Made by a program: the position numbers and the translations under genes. Positions 1-5,879 of a stretch of DNA of 6,171 nucleotides are shown one piece after another. The DNA is taken from positions 1 to 6,171 of the forward strand of contig JABSSB010000210.1 of NCBI GenBank assembly GCA_013214715.1, read 5' to 3'. This DNA is from Paracoccaceae bacterium. GTDB taxonomy: Bacteria; Pseudomonadota; Alphaproteobacteria; Rhodobacterales; Rhodobacteraceae. The number at the start of each line of letters is the position of its first letter. The first letter of the stretch is position 1. The notes under the pieces are model-generated. The model did not search any database. It worked only from the letters and a program-made list of their open reading frames with translations, and had not been told where the DNA came from.

Positions 1-861
1 AAGGTCGAGCAATTCGCCCATTTTCGAGATGCCTTCGCCATACATGATGTCGAATTCGACCTGCTTGAAGGGCGGTGCAACCTTGTTCTTGACCACCTTC
101 ACGCGGGTCTGGTTACCCACAACCTCATCGCGATCCTTCACCGCGCCGATGCGGCGGATGTCAAGGCGAACCGAGGAATAGAATTTCAACGCGTTGCCGC
201 CCGTCGTCGTTTCGGGAGAGCCGAACATTACGCCGATCTTCATGCGGATCTGGTTGATGAAGATCACCATGCAGTTCGATCGCGCAATAGAACCGGTCAG
301 CTTGCGCATGGCTTGGCTCATCAATCGGGCTTGCACGCCAACATTGCTGTCGCCCATATCGCCCTCAAGCTCGGATTTTGGCGTCAGCGCCGCCACCGAG
401 TCGACCACCACCAGATTGACCGCGCCCGACCGCACCAGCGTATCGGTGATCTCTAATGCCTGTTCGCCCGTATCGGGCTGCGAGATCAGCAATTCGTCCA
501 GATCGACGCCCAGTTTCCGCGCATATTGCGGGTCCAGCGCGTGTTCGGCATCGACAAAGGCGCAAACGCCACCCTTTTTCTGCTGTTCGGCCACACAATG
601 CAGCGTCAGGGTGGTTTTGCCAGAACTTTCAGGGCCATAGATTTCAATGATCCGCCCCATGGGCAGGCCACCAATACCAAGCGCAATATCGAGCCCCAAA
701 GAGCCCGTTGAGACGGCCTCGATCTCACGCATGGCCGAATTGTCGCCCATCTTCATGATGGAGCCCTTGCCAAACTGTCGTTCGATTTGCGCCAAAGCGC
801 TGTCGAGCGCCTTTTGCTTGTCACCGCCTGTCTTGCTGTTCATGCTGAGAAGATCCGCCAT
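1..861 (-). CDS. recA: RecA recombinase, 3' end cut off by the window
   Basis: RecA is the ATP-dependent strand-exchange protein of homologous recombination. It is also the co-protease that triggers LexA self-cleavage in the SOS response. The frame runs open from the ATG at 861 to base 1, giving 287 residues; RecA is usually about 350, so the C-terminal part lies outside. Visible motifs are Walker A GPESSGKT (residues 76-83), the FVDAEHALD segment with the catalytic Glu (E106), Walker B LVVVDS (150-155), and loop L2 beginning FINQIRMKIG, with Q204, and running to the TTTGG residues near 222. The start at 861 is preferred because AAAGGG lies 8 bases upstream; an in-frame Met at codon 7 (843) has no such site. 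The gene follows cckA in the same direction after 130 bases and has its own promoter and LexA box. No frameshift or missing key residue is seen. Identity is essentially certain. Confidence 0.98.
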   Translation of the reverse strand, partial: MADLLSMNSKTGGDKQKALDSALAQIERQFGKGSIMKMGDNSAMREIEAVSTGSLGLDIALGIGGLPMGRIIEIYGPESSGKTTLTLHCVAEQQKKGGVCAFVDAEHALDPQYARKLGVDLDELLISQPDTGEQALEITDTLVRSGAVNLVVVDSVAALTPKSELEGDMGDSNVGVQARLMSQAMRKLTGSIARSNCMVIFINQIRMKIGVMFGSPETTTGGNALKFYSSVRLDIRRIGAVKDRDEVVGNQTRVKVVKNKVAPPFKQVEFDIMYGEGISKMGELLDL

Positions 862-869
862 TATCGTTG

Positions 870-875
870 CCCTTT
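870..875 (-). promoter_or_regulatory. recA ribosome binding site
   Basis: On the minus strand AAAGGG ends 8 bases before the ATG at 861. It fixes the recA start at MADLL rather than at the Met seven codons in. Confidence 0.75.
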
Positions 876-915
876 CTTATTGTCACACCCTTGGGCGGGC
901 GTCCATCGCTGCTTC

Positions 916-930
916 GTTCGCCTTATGTTC
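916..930 (-). promoter_or_regulatory. LexA operator (SOS box) of recA
   Basis: The plus strand reads GTTC, GCCTTAT, GTTC; the minus strand reads GAAC-N7-GAAC. This is an exact match to the direct-repeat LexA box of alphaproteobacteria, which differs from the palindromic CTG-N10-CAG box of Escherichia coli. It directly abuts the candidate -10 hexamer at 931-936, so bound LexA would block RNA polymerase. It lies 54 bases upstream of the recA start codon. Confidence 0.9.
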
Positions 931-958
931 CTTATGGCACAAAAGAAGAACATTTCAA
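931..958 (-). promoter_or_regulatory. recA promoter (-35 and -10)
   Basis: On the minus strand the -35 element TTGAAA (953-958, five of six matches to TTGACA) is followed by a 16-base spacer and CATAAG (931-936, four of six matches to TATAAT). Just upstream (959-972) is a short AT-rich tract containing TTTCGAAA, which could act as an UP element. Placement directly beside the SOS box supports the call. The start site is inferred, not shown. Confidence 0.65.
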
Positions 959-991
959 TAAAATTTTCGAAATCAGGATGACCGGCAAAGG

Positions 992-3430
992 TTAATGTGT
1001 GGTTACCGGAGCACGCGCTGCATCGGTTTTCGGTGTTTTTTCGGCGGCGATCTGCTTTTGAACCGCGCGTGTCAGCTGATCGAGGGAGAAAGGCTTGGGC
1101 AGAAAAACGGAGTCGATATCGCTGAGCCCTTCACCGTCCAGCGCGGCGTCGGTATAACCCGACATGAAGATCACCCTGACGTCCGGGCGGCTCTCCAGGG
1201 CGATCCGGACCCATCCCGGACCATCCAGCCCCGGCATCACCACATCGGTAACCAGAACATCCACTTGCGTGTTTGTGTCTTCAAGAACCTTCAAAGCGTC
1301 TTCGCCGCTGCTGGCTTCCAGAACATTCATACCGCGCAATCGCAAGGCGCGCGTGGCAAAGGCGCGCACGGGCGCTTCATCCTCGACAAGTAGGACGGTC
1401 CCCGGCTCGTCCCGCGGGGCGGGTTTGGCCGTTGCCGGAGCCGGTTGTGGGGCCGGGTCCGGTTGCGGGGCCGGGTCCGCAGACGTCGCGGAGGGCAAAG
1501 CGGGCTGCGTGGCCTCAGCTTCTGCGACGGGAAATAACAACGTGAATCTGGTGCCGTGGTTCTCTTCGCTTTCGGCAAAGATGAACCCTTCGGTCTGTTT
1601 GACGATCCCATACACCGTCGACAGGCCAAGCCCGGTGCCCTCTCCCACGCCCTTGGTGGTGAAAAAGGGATCAAAAATATTGGACAGCTTGTCGGCAGGA
1701 ATACCCACGCCGTCGTCTGAAACGATCAGTTGCACATAATCTCCGGGGGGGATGGTGGCCCGCTCTCTTTCGACCCGTTCCGACAGGTTCAGGGTCGAGG
1801 TTTCGATCCGGATATCTCCACCATCGGGCAAGGCGTCGCGCGCGTTCACGACGAGATTCATCATCACCTGTTCCATCTTGCGTTTGTCGGCTTTGATGGG
1901 CGGCAATGTCGTGGCATGGGTGAGCGTCAGATTGACCTTTTCACCCACCAGACGGTTCAACAGATGGGTCAGGTCCGACAAAGCGTCGCGCAAATCTACT
2001 ATTTCAGGATTCATGGCCTGTTTGCGCGAAAAGGCCAGAAGCTGATTGACCAGAGCCGCTGCGCGATTGGAATTTTGATTGATCTGGACCAGATCGGCGT
2101 AATCTTCATCTCCCTGATCATGCCGCAGCAGCAACAGATCGCAATGCCCCGAGATGGCCGTCAGCAGGTTGTTGAAATCATGGGCAATCCCACCGGCAAG
2201 CTGCCCGATGGCCTGCATCTTGTGTCCCTGAACAAACTGCGATTCGAGCGCCTTGTATTCGGTTGCATCGCTCATCACGCTGATGGCCAGGGTTTCAGTA
2301 TCGCCATGCGCAAGACTCAAGGTGATTTGCACATAGCGCCCGCCCTCATTGCGGCGCAGGCGGAATACCTGAGACTGAATCTTGCGAGACCCGTTCCGGA
2401 TAGACCCGATCCAATCGCTCACCGATTCCGTGTCGTTTTGAAAGAAATCATCCAGCGGCAGCGGCAAAGCTTCGGATATGCCCAGCAATTCATGGGTTTT
2501 CTGGTTGGCCCAAATCAGTTCTCCGGTCAAAGACACTTGTGCCAGTGGAATGGGGATCATGTCGAGCGCCCGAAGACGCGTGTCATCCATCGGTTGCCAA
2601 ACCTCGCCCATCGTGTAGCGACGCAGCCCACCATCGATGCTTTGGCGGGTGACGTGGCATTCGATATTCCCCTTGCTGCCGGGCAGGACATGCACACGCC
2701 CTGAACGTTTCACCGCTGCCAATGCCGGTTCCAGAACCTCGGTTGGCGTGTCGAACATCTGTTTGGCGATTTCGTTGCGCCAGACCAAAGTGCCGCTGGC
2801 ATCGGTTTCCATCACAGCCAGTTTCAACCGCTCCAGAACCGGGTGATCCGATTGTTCAGGCGGGCTTTCCAGCCGCCAGATCAGCAAGTCTTCCGATGCG
2901 CTCTGCACATTCAAACGCGCCGCACAACCGTCCCAAGTCACGGGCCGTTGATAGAGTGACGTACGCTCAACCTCTCTCAGAATAAGCCCCAGAACCCCAT
3001 CGGGGTCAGCGCAGAACCGCGACAACAATTCCGTGACCCGGTCTTTTCCGACATCGGATTTCCGCGCGGACGGGCTGTAGGCCAAGACCCACCCCTTTCG
3101 ATTTGTCAGCAGGGCCACGCCGCGGTCCGTTTGCACCAGAGTGCGCGCCTGGCGCATTTCGACGCGCCGGTCATGCGCGTGCAGCCGACGTCCGGCCAGC
3201 GCCAGCGTCGTAGCCGCGATCATCGTTGCCCCGGCGGCGAGCACGATCAACCGCAGATCGGACGATCCCGGCAGCAGCCAGGACAGCCCGATCAGCACCG
3301 CAGACAGAGCGAGGACAAGCTGGGACCGCGCCGAATGATCCAAAGCCCGACCGTCATCCAAACCCTTGGGGCTGACGATCAAATCGCTCAAGAAGGATTT
3401 GTGGTCTTGGTTTTCTTGTCTGTTGATCAT
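992..3430 (-). CDS. cckA: CckA-type hybrid sensor histidine kinase
   Basis: An 812-residue inner-membrane hybrid kinase matching CckA, which autophosphorylates on His, passes phosphate to its own receiver and then through ChpT to CtrA (and CpdR). Two membrane helices lie near residues 36-54 and 59-79, with almost no periplasmic loop. PAS-like segments follow at about 99-190 (degenerate), 200-280 and 287-395. The HisKA domain has the H box GGIAHDFNN with H417. The ATPase domain shows N box NLVVNARDAL (525-534), SDDGVGI (571-577), FDPFFTTK (586-593) and GTGLGL (598-603). A Pro/Ala-rich linker (about 641-676) leads to a receiver with E683/D684, phospho-acceptor D729, S757 and K779. All catalytic residues are present. 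The ATG at 3430 is chosen over a TTG at 3490 because AAGGG sits 5 bases before it and the 20 extra residues look like untranslated leader. At 812 residues it is longer than the roughly 690-residue Caulobacter protein. It lies between the methyltransferase gene and recA. Confidence 0.92.
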   Translation of the reverse strand: MINRQENQDHKSFLSDLIVSPKGLDDGRALDHSARSQLVLALSAVLIGLSWLLPGSSDLRLIVLAAGATMIAATTLALAGRRLHAHDRRVEMRQARTLVQTDRGVALLTNRKGWVLAYSPSARKSDVGKDRVTELLSRFCADPDGVLGLILREVERTSLYQRPVTWDGCAARLNVQSASEDLLIWRLESPPEQSDHPVLERLKLAVMETDASGTLVWRNEIAKQMFDTPTEVLEPALAAVKRSGRVHVLPGSKGNIECHVTRQSIDGGLRRYTMGEVWQPMDDTRLRALDMIPIPLAQVSLTGELIWANQKTHELLGISEALPLPLDDFFQNDTESVSDWIGSIRNGSRKIQSQVFRLRRNEGGRYVQITLSLAHGDTETLAISVMSDATEYKALESQFVQGHKMQAIGQLAGGIAHDFNNLLTAISGHCDLLLLRHDQGDEDYADLVQINQNSNRAAALVNQLLAFSRKQAMNPEIVDLRDALSDLTHLLNRLVGEKVNLTLTHATTLPPIKADKRKMEQVMMNLVVNARDALPDGGDIRIETSTLNLSERVERERATIPPGDYVQLIVSDDGVGIPADKLSNIFDPFFTTKGVGEGTGLGLSTVYGIVKQTEGFIFAESEENHGTRFTLLFPVAEAEATQPALPSATSADPAPQPDPAPQPAPATAKPAPRDEPGTVLLVEDEAPVRAFATRALRLRGMNVLEASSGEDALKVLEDTNTQVDVLVTDVVMPGLDGPGWVRIALESRPDVRVIFMSGYTDAALDGEGLSDIDSVFLPKPFSLDQLTRAVQKQIAAEKTPKTDAARAPVTTH
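1443..1478 (-). repeat. 18-bp tandem duplication in the CckA linker
   Basis: Two adjacent 18-base units (1443-1460 and 1461-1478) differ at a single base (1448 versus 1466). On the coding strand they encode DPAPQP twice (residues 652-663), in the flexible linker between the kinase core and the receiver. Because the unit is a multiple of three, copy changes keep the frame. Confidence 0.85.
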
Positions 3431-3435
3431 GCCTG

Positions 3436-3440
3436 CCCTT
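3436..3440 (-). promoter_or_regulatory. cckA ribosome binding site
   Basis: AAGGG on the minus strand lies 5 bases before the ATG at 3430. The alternative TTG start at 3490 has no purine-rich site in front, so this element decides the start. Confidence 0.7.
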
Positions 3441-3479
3441 GTTTCAAAGCAATCACATACAGCAAAACCCTGCAATTCA

Positions 3480-3488
3480 ATGGTTAAC
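3480..3488 (-). promoter_or_regulatory. Possible CtrA half-site upstream of cckA
   Basis: The minus strand reads GTTAACCAT. TTAACC-type sequences are the half-site of the CtrA motif (full form TTAA-N7-TTAA) in alphaproteobacteria. A second TTAA at the right spacing is absent; only ATT follows after seven bases. It lies 50 bases upstream of the cckA start and touches the candidate LexA box. Short motif, so low confidence. Confidence 0.35.
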
Positions 3489-3503
3489 AAACCCTAAACG
3501 AAC
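3489..3503 (-). promoter_or_regulatory. Near-consensus LexA box upstream of cckA
   Basis: The minus strand reads GTTC, GTTTAGG, GTTT, one mismatch from the GTTC-N7-GTTC box that is perfect at recA in this same window. It lies in the 82-base gap between the methyltransferase gene and cckA, 59 bases before the cckA ATG, a sensible operator position. LexA repression of cckA has been reported in Rhodobacter capsulatus, which raises the prior. The second half-site mismatch could make it a weak site. Confidence 0.5.
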
Positions 3504-3512
3504 TATTTACTT

Positions 3513-4673
3513 TCACGCTACGGAATGCAGATGCGCCGTGAAAAAGCCATCTGTGTCATCGTCGGCGACCCAATTCTTGCACCACGTGACCGTGTGACCG
3601 GGCAAAACATCAACCACATCGTGGTTTTCATCCCTTAGCACGGAACAGGTCGCATAGACTAAAAGGCCTTCTGGGCGCAGCAGGGCGCTTGCCTTGTGCA
3701 AGATATCGGATTGCAGTTGCGTCAGTTGGACCAGGCGTTCTTCGTTCAAACGCCATTTGCCGTCCGGCGCGCGGCGCCAGGATCCGCTGCCGGAACAGGG
3801 AACATCGCACAGAATGATGTCGAACGGGCCAAGCTTTGGCAGATCGATTGTGGCGGCAAGATCGACGGTCGCTCCAGCGCGGGCCGCCCGGTCCGGCAGG
3901 TCACGCATCCGCCTGGGATCGGCGTCATGCGCCACGATCCGCAAGGGATCCATCATCGCCAATGCGAGGCTTTTGCCCCCGCCCCCGGCACAATAATCCA
4001 AGACCCGCGCGCCCGCCACGCCCGGGATCGCAGCGACCAGAGCCTGACTGGCGGCATCCTGCAATTCGACGGCGCCGGATTTATAGGCATGGCTATTGCG
4101 CAGCTTGCGCGCGCCGTCTGTGACCGTCAGGGCCCAATCGCATGCCGGGTGTGGTTCTGTCGTAATACCTTCATCACAAAGAGCCTCACGCGCCACTTCC
4201 CGCGTGCCGCGGGTCATGTTGACACGCAAATGGACCGGCGCGCGGGTCTGCCAGGCGCGGGCCACGCTTTCGGCCCGGTCCGCGAGGCTGCGCTGCCACC
4301 GCGGCCAGAGCCAATCCGGCACATCCAACGCTTCGGGACCGGATGCGGGCGGATTTGGCGCGCGCTGCTCCTGCGCTGTCAACGCGGACGGAGCATGGCC
4401 GCCAGCGCCGAACACGGTCTGCGGGTCAATCTGCTGACGTCGCAGCGCGCCAAGGATCAGCCCCCTGCCCGTCTTGGCCCCGCCAAGTGCTGCATCCGAG
4501 CGTCGCCGGCGCGCGGCGTCAAAAACGATGTCGCGCACCGCCGCGCGATCTTTGGACCCGGCAAAGCGCGACCGTCGCGCCCATCCCGTCAACGCCTGTT
4601 CCAAAGCCACATCGCCCGACAGCCAATGGTCGAGGATGTCTATGGCAGCTTGATATCGGGCAGCGGGTGTCAT
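3513..4673 (-). CDS. RsmB/NOP-family rRNA (cytosine-5) methyltransferase
   Basis: A 386-residue SAM-dependent RNA m5C methyltransferase of the RsmB (Sun/Fmu) family, which in Escherichia coli methylates C967 of 16S rRNA. Residues 1-90 resemble the NusB-like RNA-binding domain (MTPAARYQAAIDILDHWL opening). An Ala/Pro-rich linker follows at about 91-115. The catalytic domain contains the SAM-binding loop DYCAGGGGKSLALA (226-239), motif IV CDVPCSGSGSWRRAPDGKWR (289-308) with C293, and motif VI YATCSVLRDEN (340-350) with C343. Both cysteines of the m5C mechanism are present, so the enzyme looks active. It is somewhat shorter than the roughly 430-residue E. coli RsmB. Some alphaproteobacteria carry more than one RsmB-like protein, so the exact target base is uncertain and no symbol is given. 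The ATG at 4673 gives the typical family N-terminus but has no clear ribosome binding site. It follows the rpsI terminator by 30 bases and precedes cckA. Confidence 0.9.
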   Translation of the reverse strand: MTPAARYQAAIDILDHWLSGDVALEQALTGWARRSRFAGSKDRAAVRDIVFDAARRRRSDAALGGAKTGRGLILGALRRQQIDPQTVFGAGGHAPSALTAQEQRAPNPPASGPEALDVPDWLWPRWQRSLADRAESVARAWQTRAPVHLRVNMTRGTREVAREALCDEGITTEPHPACDWALTVTDGARKLRNSHAYKSGAVELQDAASQALVAAIPGVAGARVLDYCAGGGGKSLALAMMDPLRIVAHDADPRRMRDLPDRAARAGATVDLAATIDLPKLGPFDIILCDVPCSGSGSWRRAPDGKWRLNEERLVQLTQLQSDILHKASALLRPEGLLVYATCSVLRDENHDVVDVLPGHTVTWCKNWVADDDTDGFFTAHLHSVA

Positions 4674-4703
4674 GCGTGGGTCTTAATCTGTCAGGGTCGA
4701 ATG

Positions 4704-4729
4704 AAAAAGGGCCGCCTGACAGGCGACCC
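4704..4729 (-). terminator. Rho-independent terminator of rplM-rpsI
   Basis: Minus-strand arms GGGTCGCCTG (4720-4729) and CAGGCGGCCC (4709-4718) pair with one G-U wobble around a single base; in practice the top pairs open to make a loop of about five. TTTTT follows (4704-4708). It starts 24 bases after the rpsI stop codon and 30 bases before the next gene. Confidence 0.9.
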
Positions 4730-4753
4730 CAAATCTTGCAAGTTCCGCAGCGA

Positions 4754-5239
4754 TCAACGCTTGGAGAACTGGAAGCTCCGACGCGCTTTGCGCTTACCGT
4801 ATTTCTTCCGTTCCACCACGCGGCTGTCGCGGGTTAGGAAGCCAGCCGCTTTCAGCGCACCGCGCAGGGCGGGATCATAAAGCTGCAGCGCTTTGGAGAT
4901 GCCGTGCTTGACCGCGCCGGCCTGACCGGACAGACCGCCGCCCTTGACGGTGGCCATCACGTCAAATTCACCATCGACGCCGGCAACCTGGAAGGGCTGG
5001 CGCAGGATCATCTGCAGCACGGGACGGGCAAAATACTTGTCCATCTCTTTGCCATTCACGGTGACTTTGCCGGAACCGGGCTTGATCCAGACACGGGCAA
5101 CCGCATCCTTCCGCTTGCCGGTGGCATAGGAGCGGCCCAGCTCATCACGAACGGGCTCGCGCGGGGTGATCTCTTCGACCACGGTCTCGACGCCGGTGGC
5201 CGCAGCCAGGTCTTCGAGTGTGTTGATTTCGTCAGCCAT
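4754..5239 (-). CDS. rpsI: 30S ribosomal protein S9
   Basis: S9 is a small-subunit head protein whose C-terminal tail reaches the P-site tRNA. The protein is 161 residues against about 130 in Escherichia coli. The extra length is an acidic N-terminal extension of about 30 residues (MADEINTLEDL onward) before the core opens at GRSYATGKRKDAVARV (35-50). The family signature GGGLSGQAGAVKHGISKAL spans residues 100-118, and the protein ends in the basic tail with SKR (159-161). The ATG at 5239 lies 7 bases after the rplM stop, and its GGAG site at 5251-5254 is inside the last codons of rplM. This fits translational coupling in the rplM-rpsI operon, which is conserved across bacteria. A strong terminator follows. 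Confidence 0.98.
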   Translation of the reverse strand: MADEINTLEDLAAATGVETVVEEITPREPVRDELGRSYATGKRKDAVARVWIKPGSGKVTVNGKEMDKYFARPVLQMILRQPFQVAGVDGEFDVMATVKGGGLSGQAGAVKHGISKALQLYDPALRGALKAAGFLTRDSRVVERKKYGKRKARRSFQFSKR

Positions 5240-5246
5240 CGGTCAC

Positions 5247-5705
5247 TTAGCTCCGGGTGTTTTTCTTGTTCATGGATTTGACATCCAGAACTTCGGGCGC
5301 CTGGGCGTCATGCGGATGCTCGGCACCGGCATAGATGCGCAGGTTGGTCATCTGTTGGCGGCTCAGGCGGTTGCCCGGCAGCATGCGCTTGACAGCTTGC
5401 ATCACCACACGTTCGGGATGCGCGCCTTCGAGGATCTGCTGCTTGGTGCGCGATTTGATGCCACCGGGGTGACCGGTGTGCCAATAGAAGTTTTCTTCGC
5501 GCTTCTTGCCGGTCATCTGCACCTTGTCGGCATTGATGACAATGACATTGTCGCCCATGTCCATGTGCGGGGTGAACGACGCCTTGTGCTTGCCACGCAG
5601 ACGCATGGCCACGATCGAGGCAAGACGGCCCAGAACGACGCCTTCGGCATCGATCAGGATCCATTTCTTGTCGATGTCTGCAGGGGTTGCAGAATAGGTT
5701 TTCAT
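5247..5705 (-). CDS. rplM: 50S ribosomal protein L13
   Basis: L13 is an early-assembling large-subunit protein; in Escherichia coli it also represses its own rplM-rpsI mRNA. The protein is 152 residues, against 142 in E. coli. Visible family blocks are the N-terminus MKTYSATPADIDKKWILID, DNVIVINADKVQMTGKK (52-68), YWHTGHPGGIKSRT, and the L13 signature region AVKRMLPGNRLSRQQMTNL. The ATG at 5705 is chosen because L13 proteins start with MKTYSA and AGGA lies 8 bases upstream (5714-5717). A TTG at 5741 would add 12 residues that lie in leader sequence and overlap a hairpin. First gene of the two-gene ribosomal operon. Confidence 0.98.
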   Translation of the reverse strand: MKTYSATPADIDKKWILIDAEGVVLGRLASIVAMRLRGKHKASFTPHMDMGDNVIVINADKVQMTGKKREENFYWHTGHPGGIKSRTKQQILEGAHPERVVMQAVKRMLPGNRLSRQQMTNLRIYAGAEHPHDAQAPEVLDVKSMNKKNTRS

Positions 5706-5730
5706 CGGACTTGTCCTGTTTGACGTGAAT

Positions 5731-5753
5731 GGCGGGCGCAAAACGCACCCGCC
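5731..5753 (-). promoter_or_regulatory. rplM leader hairpin, proximal
   Basis: On the minus strand GGCGGGTGC and GCGCCCGCC form a 9-bp stem with one G-U pair around a GTTTT loop. It ends 25 bases before the rplM ATG and is not followed by a U-run, so it does not look like a terminator. It may be an mRNA structure used for control or stability of the ribosomal operon; that role is inferred. Confidence 0.5.
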
Positions 5754-5763
5754 GCGAATTCGA

Positions 5764-5786
5764 TGGGCGGGGTTTACGCCCGCCCA
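5764..5786 (-). promoter_or_regulatory. Upstream GC-rich inverted repeat before rplM
   Basis: Minus-strand TGGGCGGG and CCCGCCCA form a perfect 8-bp stem around CGTAAAC. Its 5' arm can also pair with the 3' arm of the proximal hairpin over 8 bp. The candidate -10 hexamer lies inside it, so whether it is transcribed depends on which promoter is used. It could instead be a protein-binding dyad. Confidence 0.45.
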
Positions 5787-5807
5787 AATGAAAGGTCAAC
5801 AGGTCAA
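5771..5807 (-). promoter_or_regulatory. Candidate rplM-rpsI promoter with tandem TTGACC
   Basis: On the minus strand TTGACC occurs twice, 8 bases apart (5802-5807 and 5794-5799). The second copy is followed by a 17-base spacer and TAAACC (5771-5776), a weak -10 with three of six matches. A tract of about 70 AT-rich bases (5808-5880) lies directly upstream and could act as an UP element, as expected for a ribosomal protein promoter. Transcription would start near 5764. Confidence 0.45.
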
Positions 5808-5810
5808 TAT

Positions 5811-5822
5811 CAGTATTTACTG
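5811..5822. repeat. Dyad CAGTA-TT-TACTG upstream of rplM
   Basis: A perfect 5-bp inverted repeat with a 2-base centre sits just upstream of the tandem TTGACC elements. It has the form of a small operator, but no known regulator motif is recognised. Confidence 0.35.
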
Positions 5823-5847
5823 TTCCAAAACAAACACTTACAAATTA

Positions 5848-5861
5848 GGTATCATTATACC
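5848..5861. repeat. Inverted repeat GGTAT-N4-ATACC containing TATAAT
   Basis: A 5-bp inverted repeat with a 4-base centre lies 18 bases past the thioesterase stop codon. Read on the minus strand it contains a perfect TATAAT (5854-5859), but no good -35 lies 16-18 bases upstream. It could be a second rplM promoter -10 or a very weak hairpin ending the thioesterase transcript. Neither is firmly supported. Confidence 0.3.
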
Positions 5862-5879
5862 CCAAAATCTAATCCAACT

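Noticed and set aside
194..640. 148-codon open frame on the plus strand
   Set aside because: It is antisense to the RecA core, including Walker A and B, and has no recognisable product.
889..901. GC-rich string near recA shared with the rplM leader (ACGCCCGCCCAA)
   Set aside because: It is a short low-complexity match in opposite orientation relative to the two genes and lacks the paired hairpin arm at recA; probably coincidence.
990..995. TTAACC (minus strand) at the cckA stop codon, upstream of recA, as a CtrA site
   Set aside because: It is a six-base match with no partner half-site, it overlaps a stop codon, and a few such matches are expected by chance in 6 kb.
1730..2704. 324-codon open frame on the plus strand opposite cckA
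   Set aside because: It lies wholly antisense to the conserved PAS and kinase regions of cckA, its product resembles no family, and such frames are common opposite GC-rich genes.
3431..3490. 20-residue N-terminal extension of CckA from a TTG
   Set aside because: It has no ribosome binding site, overlaps the candidate regulatory elements, and the ATG at 3430 has a good AAGGG site.
3696..4880. 394-codon open frame on the plus strand
   Set aside because: It is antisense to the methyltransferase gene and runs through the rpsI terminator into the end of rpsI. Both opposite-strand genes have clear family motifs, so this is a shadow.
5706..5741. 12-residue extension of L13 from a TTG
   Set aside because: L13 proteins begin at MKTYSA, and the extension includes the ribosome binding site and the leader hairpin arm.
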